A DNA stretch of 8,090 nucleotides from Candidatus Gastranaerophilales bacterium (GCA_021199975.1 JAJQHF010000234.1:1-8090), one strand, 5' to 3'. Counted from the stretch's first letter, positions 1-5,871 are shown. Notes: a model not told the origin generated them from the sequence alone. A program made the numbers and translations.

Positions 1-2
1 TA

Positions 3-650
3 TTAAATGATTATAAAAAAGCAAATAATAAAGAAGGTTTGCTTATGGTGTCATTTGATACCGAATTATACGGACATTGGTGGTTTGAAGGTATTGAATT
101 TATAAAACAAGTTATAAGAAAATTAAATAACTTCATTCCTGAGATTGAAAGATGTACGGCAGGCGAGTATCTGGAAAAACATCCGCCGGTTGATACAATT
201 CAAATCCCTGAAAGTTCATGGGGACAAGGCGGTCATTTCTATGTATGGATGAATCATTTAACAGAATGGATGTGGCCTATTATTCATGCCTGCGAAAAAA
301 GAATTATTGATATTGCTTCAAAATACGAAAAAATACCGGAGGATAAACTTCTTCACAGAGCTTTAAATCAGCTTGCAAGAGAAAACTTACTTCTTCAAAG
401 TTCTGATTGGCCTTTCTTAATTACAACATGGCAAGCCAAAGATTATGCAACGGACAGATTTATGGAACATGTTGAAAGATTTGAAAAAATTGCTGATATG
501 ATAGATTCGGGTTCTATAAATGATGAAGAATTAAAGAAGATAGAATCAATTGATAACTGCTTCTCCGTTATTGATTACAGAGTATATCTTCCGATAGAAG
601 AAGGGGTAATTCCTCAGCAGGAAGCTAAATTGGCACCTCTTTATCAGTAA
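3..650 (+). CDS. GH57 family 1,4-alpha-glucan branching-type enzyme, C-terminal part (5' end outside window)
   Basis: The reading frame is open to the left edge, so this is the last 215 or so residues of a longer enzyme. GH57 proteins of this type transfer alpha-1,4-glucan segments to make alpha-1,6 branches in glycogen, in the cytoplasm. The segment FDTELYGHWWFEG (codons from position 54) matches the conserved GH57 region that carries the catalytic Asp, here the Asp at 57-59. Downstream, ESSWGQGGH and WMNHLTEWMW, then SSDWPFLI near the C-terminus, are typical of the helical C-terminal domain of this family (DUF1957/branching-enzyme type). The nucleophile Glu would lie upstream and cannot be checked. 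Internal TTG and ATG codons at 39 and 45 are not the start, because the conserved motif begins right there and the frame continues upstream. Branching activity rather than amylase or glucanotransferase activity is inferred from these motifs. The gene ends just before a strong terminator. Confidence 0.88.
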   Translation, partial: LNDYKKANNKEGLLMVSFDTELYGHWWFEGIEFIKQVIRKLNNFIPEIERCTAGEYLEKHPPVDTIQIPESSWGQGGHFYVWMNHLTEWMWPIIHACEKRIIDIASKYEKIPEDKLLHRALNQLARENLLLQSSDWPFLITTWQAKDYATDRFMEHVERFEKIADMIDSGSINDEELKKIESIDNCFSVIDYRVYLPIEEGVIPQQEAKLAPLYQ

Positions 651-664
651 ATTAATTTAATCGT

Positions 665-699
665 AAAAATAAGCGGTTTTTTAAAAACCGCTTATTTTT
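665..699. terminator. Bidirectional intrinsic terminator between convergent genes
   Basis: A near-perfect hairpin has arms AAATAAGCGGTTTTT and AAAAACCGCTTATTT, meeting around position 682 with a GC core (GCGG/CCGC). A T run follows on the + strand (695-701), and an A run (665-669) gives the U-tract on the - strand. It lies 15 bp after the GH57 stop and 17 bp after the flotillin stop, so it can end transcription from both sides. Confidence 0.93.
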
Positions 700-715
700 T
701 TGTTTACTAAATAAT

Positions 716-2269
716 TTACTTATTTATTTCGTCATTATTTTTTACTTCCTCTTGAGCCGCAACTTTGCCAAGTATTTGAGGAAGCTCGACACCTGCTTGG
801 TTTGCTAAATCGTGCATTGCGGGTAGTGCTTTTATTAAATCACGCATAAAGTTTGCCGTTGTGCTGCCCTTTTCACTGCCTGAACCGCCGTCCCATACTG
901 TGATTTTATCAAATTTAATATTTTTAATAGCTTCAACTTGTTTTTCAACAATACTTTCAATTTTTTCAATCATTAAGAAGCTTGTAGCAATTTCAGGCTT
1001 ATTATTGCTTATTTTTACAAGGTTTTCATAACCTTTAGCTTTTGCTTCAAGTACGGCTTTAACACCTTCTGCTTCTGCAAAATACTTCGCTTTTATTGCA
1101 TCAGCTTCACCATTAGCTATTCTTCTTTGTCTTTCTGCTTCCGCATCAGCTTCAACCTGAATTTTAAGTTTTTCTACTTCTTGTCTTGCCAATTCTTCTT
1201 TCTTTAACTTAGCTACTTCCTGTTCTTTTTGTGCGATAAATACGTCACGCTCTGCATTTGCTTTAGCTATTTCACCAAGTTTTAAAGCATCTGCCTGCTT
1301 AACTGCAAGAGTCGCATTGTAGTCAGCTATATTTGCTTTAGCTATATTTTCGCCCTCAACCGCTTCTGCTTCAAGGCTTGCAGTTTTAATACGCTGTTCT
1401 TTTTCTGCGTTAGTTCTTCCTATTTGAGTTTGTGCAAGTTGTTCCGCAACCTGAACTTCTCTGATTTTATCCGCTTCCGCTTCACCTATAACAGCTGTTG
1501 AATTGATATTTGCAGTTTGCACACGCTGTTCTTTTTCTGCATTTGTTTTACCAATTAATGTTTGAGCTGTCTGTTCCGCAACTTGAACTTCTTTTTCTTT
1601 GTTAGCTTCCGCTTCACCAACGGCGCCTAATTTTTCCTGTTGTGCAACTTCTACTTTTGCTTTATTAATAGCTTCCGCAGCGGCTTTTTTACCGATAGCA
1701 TCAATATAACCTGATTCATCCGTAATATCTTTAATATTTACGTTAATAATTTCTAATCCGATTTTATTTAACTCCATATTTACGTTAGAGTTAATTTGCT
1801 CGAGAAATTTTTCTCTGTCCTGATTGATTTCTTCAATTGTCAATGTTGCAATTGCAAGACGGAGCTGACCTAAAATAATGTCGCTTGCCTGTGTAATAAT
1901 ATCTTGTTTGCTTAAACCTAATAAACGTTCTGCCGCATTTATCATAATGGCTTCTTTTGTTGAAATACCAAAAGTGAATGTAGCGGGAACAGCAACACGA
2001 ATATTACCTTTTGAGAGAGCGCCTCTCAAGTCTATGTCTGTTGCCATCGGTTCAAGTGATAAAATTCCGTAATCCTGAATAAGCGGGATAATAAATGTAC
2101 CTCCGCCATGGACGCATTTTGCAGTTGAATTACCTCCGGTTTTACCGAAAACTACTATGATTTTATTTGAGGGGCATCGCTTGTACTGGTTTGCAATAAA
2201 CATTAAAATTGCAATAAGAATTAAAGCAGGCACTCCAAATGAAATCATAAACATTGGGTCTAAAAACAT
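716..2269 (-). CDS. Flotillin (SPFH/PHB domain membrane scaffold protein, YuaG/YqiK-like)
   Basis: Flotillins assemble into oligomers on the cytoplasmic face of the membrane and organise lipid-raft-like microdomains. This 517-residue protein is close to the usual bacterial length (about 500). Residues 9-27 form a hydrophobic membrane-inserting segment. The SPFH domain covers roughly 30-190, with the family-typical stretch KCVHGGGTFIIPLIQ (51-65). Residues about 195-415 are an Ala/Glu/Lys-rich coiled coil, followed by a C-terminal flotillin region with a Gly-rich loop near 460-468. An AAGGAG ribosome binding site lies 6-7 nt before the ATG and just after the stop of the upstream NfeD-like gene (17 bp gap), so the two are cotranscribed. 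This matches the known YuaF-YuaG and YqiJ-YqiK pairing. An internal 44-residue tandem duplication is annotated separately. The family assignment is firm; the cargo and partners are unknown. Confidence 0.93.
   Translation of the reverse strand: MFLDPMFMISFGVPALILIAILMFIANQYKRCPSNKIIVVFGKTGGNSTAKCVHGGGTFIIPLIQDYGILSLEPMATDIDLRGALSKGNIRVAVPATFTFGISTKEAIMINAAERLLGLSKQDIITQASDIILGQLRLAIATLTIEEINQDREKFLEQINSNVNMELNKIGLEIINVNIKDITDESGYIDAIGKKAAAEAINKAKVEVAQQEKLGAVGEAEANKEKEVQVAEQTAQTLIGKTNAEKEQRVQTANINSTAVIGEAEADKIREVQVAEQLAQTQIGRTNAEKEQRIKTASLEAEAVEGENIAKANIADYNATLAVKQADALKLGEIAKANAERDVFIAQKEQEVAKLKKEELARQEVEKLKIQVEADAEAERQRRIANGEADAIKAKYFAEAEGVKAVLEAKAKGYENLVKISNNKPEIATSFLMIEKIESIVEKQVEAIKNIKFDKITVWDGGSGSEKGSTTANFMRDLIKALPAMHDLANQAGVELPQILGKVAAQEEVKNNDEINK
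1355..1618 (-). repeat. Tandem 132-bp (44-aa) duplication inside the flotillin coiled coil
   Basis: Two adjacent in-frame units encode residues 218-261 (1487-1618) and 262-305 (1355-1486). Both begin GEAEA and share VQVAEQ, AQT, IG and TNAEKEQR at the same offsets. By hand count 30 of 44 residues are identical. Forty-four residues equals four 11-residue (hendecad) steps, which would keep the coiled-coil register. Confidence 0.85.
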
Positions 2270-2286
2270 ATCTTTCTCCTTCTTTC

Positions 2287-2835
2287 TTATTCTTTAATTA
2301 TATGTATTTCGTCATCTTCAACTTTTATTACTTTTACTTGAGAAAAAGCTTCAATTTTTTCATCACTTATATTAATAGCATTCAAAATTGTTAGTTTGTT
2401 ATTTAAAACTATTTCAATTTGACCTTCTGATTTAGCATTAATGCTTGTGTAAGCTTTTCCCGTTTTTCCTTCCAGTTCATTTAAATTAACTTTGATATTT
2501 TTATTTAATTTTTTCACACCAAACATTAAATATGCAGATAAAAACATAAAAGCAGAGCCGACAAGTATTGCTATAGCAAGTGCAATTTTGCCGTCAAGCT
2601 CAAATTGGGTAACTGCCGCAAGTCCTGACCAGCCAAAACCCATAAAAAATGCTAATATAGATTGAACTGAAAGAAAGTTAAAAGAAACCTCCGTTTCTGT
2701 AATTGTATCAAATTGAGCATCTACCTCTGCATCGGCACCTGTCAGCATAAATATTGCTAATTTTATCACATAAAAAACGGTTGAAAATATGCTTACAGCT
2801 GCAAAAACATTGTATAAATTAAGATATTCCGGCAT
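2287..2835 (-). CDS. NfeD/YuaF-like membrane protein with C-terminal OB-fold domain
   Basis: This is a 182-residue membrane protein of the short NfeD (YuaF/NfeD1b-like) class, whose members partner with flotillins. Hydrophobic segments lie at about 9-31, 56-76 and 84-107. After them comes a soluble domain (about 118-181) that reads as the NfeD OB-fold: LEGKTGKAYT, then beta-rich segments ending VKVIKVEDDEIHII. The reading frame can be extended 7 codons upstream to a TTG, but the ATG at 2835 is chosen because AAGGAG sits 6 nt before it. The gene follows the third VWA gene by 72 bp and precedes the flotillin gene by 17 bp. The OB-fold presumably faces the cytoplasm next to flotillin (inference from the family). 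The assignment rests on domain order plus gene context rather than on long identical motifs. Confidence 0.85.
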   Translation of the reverse strand: MPEYLNLYNVFAAVSIFSTVFYVIKLAIFMLTGADAEVDAQFDTITETEVSFNFLSVQSILAFFMGFGWSGLAAVTQFELDGKIALAIAILVGSAFMFLSAYLMFGVKKLNKNIKVNLNELEGKTGKAYTSINAKSEGQIEIVLNNKLTILNAINISDEKIEAFSQVKVIKVEDDEIHIIKE

Positions 2836-2841
2836 AACTAT

Positions 2842-2847
2842 CTCCTT
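2842..2847 (-). promoter_or_regulatory. Ribosome binding site fixing the NfeD-like start
   Basis: AAGGAG on the - strand lies 6 nt before the ATG at 2835. It overrides the alternative in-frame TTG at 2856, which lies upstream of this site. Confidence 0.85.
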
Positions 2848-2907
2848 TTTATACAATTTTACAAAATTAGAGCTGAATATATATCATCTTTTTAATGTAA
2901 AATTCCA

Positions 2908-3642
2908 TTATTTACTAATAATTTCCGCCTGTACTTCTTTTTGAAGGTTTAAAGAATCTTGCAGACTGTTTTTTAGCTCGGCCGCTGTATTTGCGTTATA
3001 AAATTTACCCGAAGTGACTAACGCAACACATTTTAATTGATTATTCGCATCTTCATCCCCTATAGCAAGCGCAATAACGTCAATCCTTATGTCATCTCTG
3101 TATTTCATTAATTCTATTATAAAATCACATGGACTTTCATCACAGTTTTCACCGCCGTCACTTATTAAAATAATTCTTTTTTTAGATGAAGTATCAGCAA
3201 AGTCAATGTAAGCTGCTTGTTTAAGAGAATATGTTATCGGAGTCCAACCGACTGCATTAATTGAGGTTAGTTTTGCATATATGTTTGCCGCATTATTTGA
3301 TTGAACCGGAGATATTAATTGTGAAGCCGTACAGCTTTGTTTTGGTGTAAAACCTGTTCTGTGTCCGTAAACTCTAAGACCTACCTGTGTATTTGCTGGT
3401 ATCATCTGTAAAATTTCTTTCATTGTTGAAAGAGCGGTATCCAGTTTTGTTTTATAGCCAAGCCGTTCATTCATGCTGTTTGAAAAATCAACAATAAAAA
3501 GAATTTTTTCTTTTTCGTTATCTGTATTATCTTGAGTATAATTGTACGTAGATGGTGTTGAATACGTATAATTTGCACCCGCAAAAGCTGTGCATACACA
3601 CGCAAACAGTAAAATATAAATTAAGAAAAAATACTTTTTCAT
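2908..3642 (-). CDS. Secreted VWA-domain protein (third of three paralogues)
   Basis: The product has 244 residues. VWA domains bind a divalent metal at a MIDAS site and mediate protein-protein contacts. An N-terminal signal (residues 1-21, MKK then a hydrophobic core ending CTAFA) points to Sec export. LFAC at 12-15 could alternatively serve as a lipobox. A Tyr/Thr/Asn-rich linker (22-45) leads to the VWA domain (about 46-235). MIDAS residues are complete: D52, S54 and S56 in the DxSxS motif, T134 in GWTPI, and D162 in SDGGENC. Four Cys (104, 167, 172, 205) match positions in the two paralogues. A reading-frame extension to a TTG at 3675 is rejected because it would precede the signal peptide with a polar stretch; GGGTG 4 nt before the ATG is a weak ribosome binding site. 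It lacks the C-terminal tail shared by the other two. The specific function is unknown. Confidence 0.85.
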   Translation of the reverse strand: MKKYFFLIYILLFACVCTAFAGANYTYSTPSTYNYTQDNTDNEKEKILFIVDFSNSMNERLGYKTKLDTALSTMKEILQMIPANTQVGLRVYGHRTGFTPKQSCTASQLISPVQSNNAANIYAKLTSINAVGWTPITYSLKQAAYIDFADTSSKKRIILISDGGENCDESPCDFIIELMKYRDDIRIDVIALAIGDEDANNQLKCVALVTSGKFYNANTAAELKNSLQDSLNLQKEVQAEIISK

Positions 3643-3692
3643 GTTACACCCGTAATTATAAGCATATATTAACAAAAATTATTTGCCTTGTC

Positions 3693-3713
3693 ATTATACT
3701 CATGTTTATGAGT
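3693..3713 (-). promoter_or_regulatory. Possible promoter -10 with abutting inverted repeat, upstream of third VWA gene
   Basis: TATAAT reads on the - strand at 3698-3693, which would start transcription about 44 nt before the ATG at 3642. Directly upstream, ACTCAT and ATGAGT form a 6-bp inverted repeat with a 4-nt loop (3698-3713). No convincing -35 hexamer is present at the expected distance, so this could equally be A/T-rich chance sequence. If real, it would give the third VWA gene plus the NfeD-flotillin pair their own promoter across the 120-bp gap after the second VWA gene. Confidence 0.3.
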
Positions 3714-3762
3714 TTGCGGAGAAATTAAAATTTTTATCAATTTTTGGTCTTTTTTTGCATTC

Positions 3763-4653
3763 TCAATTCTCAAATTGAAAAGCATAATTTCTATAGATAA
3801 CTCCGGTATTGCCGGAGGTTTTTTTGAAGATTTTTTCAACGGGGTCATTTGTATTGTTTTTTTTAGACATATTAGTATGGGAATTAAAAGCCTGCTTAAA
3901 TTTAATTTTAAAATCATCCGCATTATCAATTGAATAATATTTTCCCTTACCTTCCCGTGCAATGCAATTTAGCTGTGAATATGCGTTGTCATCAACAGTA
4001 ATTCCTATTACATCAATTACAAAATCATTTCTCAAAGTCATAAGTTTTTTTATATATAGACACGGGTCATCGCCGCAGTTTTCACCGCCGTCCGTAATTA
4101 AAATGATGTGTTTAAGCAGCGACGCATCTGAAAAATCATTTTGAACAGCCTGTCTTAAAGAGTAGCCGATTGGAGATTGCCCTCTTGCTCTAAGTTGAGA
4201 GAGTCTGTCAGAAATATTAGATGAATTATATTTAGCAACAGGCAAAACCAGTGAAGATTCCCGGCATAAAGTTTCTAAATCCGCACGACTTTGAGGAACA
4301 CCGCCGCCATATAGATTGTCGGAATTATTAAAGTTGTATCCAAAAACTCTAAGTCCGATTTTTGTTGTATTTCCCGACTCATTTAATATACTTCTTATAG
4401 AATCAATAGCGTGATATAGTTTAGGGCTGTACCCCATTTTTGCGGTCATGCTTCCTGATGCATCCAAAATAAATAGCACTTCATCATCACCTGAATTTAT
4501 ATTTGCATTAGTTTGATTATTTTCATATTGATTATAGTTGTATTTCCCGTCAAAATTTTGATATGAAAGTGCTTTAACTGCAGACAATTGAGTAAAAAAT
4601 ACCAAAAAAAATATAAATGCAGTCAGTTTATTCAATTTTTTTAACCTTTCCAT
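3763..4653 (-). CDS. Secreted VWA-domain protein (second of three paralogues)
   Basis: This 296-residue VWA protein has an N-terminal signal (MERLKKLNKL, then a hydrophobic stretch to about residue 28) and an Asn/Tyr-rich linker (29-57). The VWA domain covers about 58-256. The MIDAS motif DASGS gives D64, S66 and S68, and D188 lies in TDGGENC. The position that is Thr in the paralogues is Ser here (S160, in GQSPI), a conservative change that could still coordinate metal. Conserved Cys are 130, 193, 198 and 230. After a Lys/Asn-rich linker the protein ends with VIYRNYAF (285-292), shared with the first VWA protein. The start is uncertain: the ATG at 4653 is preferred because it gives a normal signal peptide, while a TTG at 4671 is also in frame, and neither has a clear ribosome binding site. 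It follows the first VWA gene by 36 bp, probably in one operon. Confidence 0.85.
   Translation of the reverse strand: MERLKKLNKLTAFIFFLVFFTQLSAVKALSYQNFDGKYNYNQYENNQTNANINSGDDEVLFILDASGSMTAKMGYSPKLYHAIDSIRSILNESGNTTKIGLRVFGYNFNNSDNLYGGGVPQSRADLETLCRESSLVLPVAKYNSSNISDRLSQLRARGQSPIGYSLRQAVQNDFSDASLLKHIILITDGGENCGDDPCLYIKKLMTLRNDFVIDVIGITVDDNAYSQLNCIAREGKGKYYSIDNADDFKIKFKQAFNSHTNMSKKNNTNDPVEKIFKKTSGNTGVIYRNYAFQFEN
3801..3825 (+). terminator. Terminator-like hairpin on the strand opposite the second VWA gene
   Basis: On the + strand CTCCGG and CCGGAG form a 6-bp GC-rich stem with a 5-nt loop (3801-3817), followed by G and seven T (3819-3825). It lies inside the 3' coding part of the - strand VWA gene, and no + strand gene feeds into it. 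It may stop antisense transcription, or be a by-product of the codons encoding SGNTGV. Shape and T-tract are seen; function is inferred. Confidence 0.4.
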
Positions 4654-4689
4654 CCAATTAGATTTTATCAAAAAACACTGTATAAGTCA

Positions 4690-5430
4690 CTAATCAAGGG
4701 TTTCAAACATGTAATTTTTATATATTATATTCTCTTTATTGTAGTTGTTTTGGCGGATACTGTTTACATTATTGTTGTAATCAGGTGTAAATATATTATT
4801 AAGAGCTTGTCCTATTTCATTCGGGTTCATTGCATTAAAAACAGCGCCGTTCGTATTATCCGTTAGACACTTTAACTGTTTAAAATCTTCAGCATTGACC
4901 CCTATAGCAATAATATCAATTTTAATATCATTTCTTGTTCTCATAATTTCTCTTATATATTTGCAAGGGTCACCGTTGCAGCTTTCTGCGCCGTCGGTTA
5001 TAAGTATTATATGTTTTAGAGAAGCGTAATCTGAGAAATCATAATTTATTGCCAAATCTAACGTATACGTCAGTGGAGTTGTTCCGAGCGGAAATAATGA
5101 GTCTAAATTAGATTTAATCGTATCTCTATTATAACTGCTGATTGGTACGGCAAGTTGAGTTGATTTGCATAATTCGCCGGGATTTTGTATTAAGTATATT
5201 AATCCTGCATCAATAGAAACACCGATAGTTCTTAAACCGATATAATCGCTATCAGGCATATTGTCCAAAACTTTTTTTGTTTCCTCCGCCGCAATAATGT
5301 ATTTAGGCTTACCCGAAAAAACGTCGAGCATGCTGACAGAGGAATCAAATATAATTAATTTTTCTTCTCTTGCAAAGCATGTGCAGTTTATAAAAAAACA
5401 AATTAAAATACAAACAATAAATTTTTTCAT
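4690..5430 (-). CDS. Secreted VWA-domain protein (first of three paralogues)
   Basis: This 246-residue protein has a signal peptide (residues 1-20, MKKFIV to TCFA, with several Cys in the hydrophobic core). The VWA domain begins almost at once (23) and runs to about 215, without the long linker seen in the paralogues. MIDAS residues are D29, S31, S33 (DSSVS), T118 (GTTPL) and D146 (TDGAESC). Conserved Cys are 88, 151, 156 and 188. An Asn-rich linker leads to the tail IIYKNYMF (235-242), matching the end of the second VWA protein. The three genes clearly arose by duplication. No ribosome binding site is visible before the ATG, and only about 30 bp separate it from the terminator of the upstream peptide gene, so either a very short leader or read-through drives it. 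The role is unknown; adhesion or complex assembly is only a guess from the domain. Confidence 0.85.
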   Translation of the reverse strand: MKKFIVCILICFFINCTCFAREEKLIIFDSSVSMLDVFSGKPKYIIAAEETKKVLDNMPDSDYIGLRTIGVSIDAGLIYLIQNPGELCKSTQLAVPISSYNRDTIKSNLDSLFPLGTTPLTYTLDLAINYDFSDYASLKHIILITDGAESCNGDPCKYIREIMRTRNDIKIDIIAIGVNAEDFKQLKCLTDNTNGAVFNAMNPNEIGQALNNIFTPDYNNNVNSIRQNNYNKENIIYKNYMFETLD

Positions 5431-5460
5431 ACTAATATTTTATCAAATATATAAACAACA

Positions 5461-5481
5461 AAAAAGAACCCTTAAGGTTCT
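5461..5481 (-). terminator. Intrinsic terminator of the 55-aa peptide gene
   Basis: On the - strand AGAACC and GGTTCT pair as a 6-bp stem with a 5-nt loop, and the stem runs into a TTTTT tract (5465-5461). It begins 28 nt after the peptide stop codon and ends 30 bp before the first VWA start. The short stem suggests it may be leaky. Confidence 0.7.
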
Positions 5482-5509
5482 CTTTTGTAACTGCAATTAT
5501 TTTATATAT

Positions 5510-5677
5510 CTAACAACCTATGCCTAACACTTTTTTATACCAGCTGAATGTTTCTATATCGCAACCGTTAAAGGTCGCTTTTAAAGCTTGTTTTTTTAAA
5601 TATTTTTCAAATTCTTCGGTAAATTTTGAAGTAATGTTTGTTGAGTTTTGTGAAAATTGTGTTGCAGTGTTCGACAT
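5510..5677 (-). CDS. Small 55-aa peptide, C-terminal Cys, unknown function
   Basis: I do not recognise this gene. The ATG at 5677 has a near-ideal ribosome binding site (AAGGAGG, 7-nt spacer), a plausible -10 box upstream and a terminator downstream, which argues for a real monocistronic gene. Residues 1-17 (MSNTATQFSQNSTNITS) are uncharged and rich in Ser/Thr/Asn/Gln. Residues 18-35 (KFTEEFEKYLKKQALKAT) look like a charged amphipathic helix. The end contains NGCDIETFSWYKK and finishes VLGIGC, so its two Cys are residue 39 and the last residue, 55. There is no hydrophobic signal peptide and no double-Gly leader cleavage site. Possibilities are a peptide precursor for modification or disulfide closure, a small regulator, or a signalling peptide. 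None can be chosen from sequence. No maturation or export gene is adjacent. Confidence 0.7.
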   Translation of the reverse strand: MSNTATQFSQNSTNITSKFTEEFEKYLKKQALKATFNGCDIETFSWYKKVLGIGC

Positions 5678-5684
5678 AGGGTAG

Positions 5685-5691
5685 CCTCCTT
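5685..5691 (-). promoter_or_regulatory. Strong Shine-Dalgarno of the 55-aa peptide gene
   Basis: AAGGAGG on the - strand lies 7 nt before the ATG at 5677. It is the best ribosome binding site in the window and a main argument that this short frame is translated. Confidence 0.85.
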
Positions 5692-5707
5692 TTAAATTTT
5701 AGTAACG

Positions 5708-5713
5708 ATTATA
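5708..5713 (-). promoter_or_regulatory. Putative -10 box of the 55-aa peptide gene
   Basis: A perfect TATAAT reads on the - strand, giving an expected transcript start near 5701 and a 24-nt leader that contains the ribosome binding site. No standard -35 hexamer is seen 16-18 nt upstream; the region instead carries a CGGTCG box, so activator-dependent or alternative-sigma recognition is possible. Confidence 0.45.
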
Positions 5714-5723
5714 AAATATCTTT

Positions 5724-5790
5724 CGACCGAATTGAGTTATATACTATAATTATTTTATCATTTATTTTAGAAATTTTCATGCTCCGACCG
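5724..5790 (-). promoter_or_regulatory. Pair of CGGTCG direct repeats upstream of the 55-aa peptide gene
   Basis: The hexamer CGGTCG occurs twice on the - strand, at 5790-5785 and 5729-5724, 61 bp apart, in otherwise A/T-rich non-coding DNA. Relative to the putative start near 5701 the copies lie around -86 and -26, and the spacing of nearly six helical turns would place them on a similar face. They may be regulator binding sites; the cognate protein is unknown. Confidence 0.35.
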
Positions 5791-5804
5791 GTACTAATTT
5801 TAAG

Positions 5805-5825
5805 AAGTCAATAGGGAATTGACTT
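5805..5825. repeat. Perfect 8-bp inverted repeat after the GntR-type regulator gene
   Basis: AAGTCAAT (5805-5812) and ATTGACTT (5818-5825) flank a 5-nt loop. The repeat sits 47 bp after the regulator's stop codon and about 128 bp before the peptide start. The U-tract is poor on the - strand and only four T long on the + strand, so it is a weak terminator at best and could be an operator. Confidence 0.5.
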
Positions 5826-5871
5826 TTATTGTGTAAAAAATAATTAAATAAATTGTTTTTTTAATGTAAAA

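Noticed and set aside
1878..2072. 64-codon open frame on the + strand
   Set aside because: It lies antisense within the SPFH domain of flotillin, a well-supported gene.
3586..3642. Third VWA protein as a lipoprotein through LFAC at residues 12-15
   Set aside because: The hydrophobic core continues past this Cys to a good signal-peptidase I site (AFA), so lipidation is only an alternative and is not called.
3669..3962. 97-codon open frame on the - strand with a hydrophobic N-terminus
   Set aside because: It overlaps the 3' part of the second VWA gene in another frame, has no ribosome binding site, and its composition (Lys/Ile/Leu runs) is what a shifted A/T-rich frame gives.
5261..5527. 88-codon open frame on the + strand
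   Set aside because: It runs antisense to the first VWA signal peptide and through the peptide terminator; no ribosome binding site or domain is seen.
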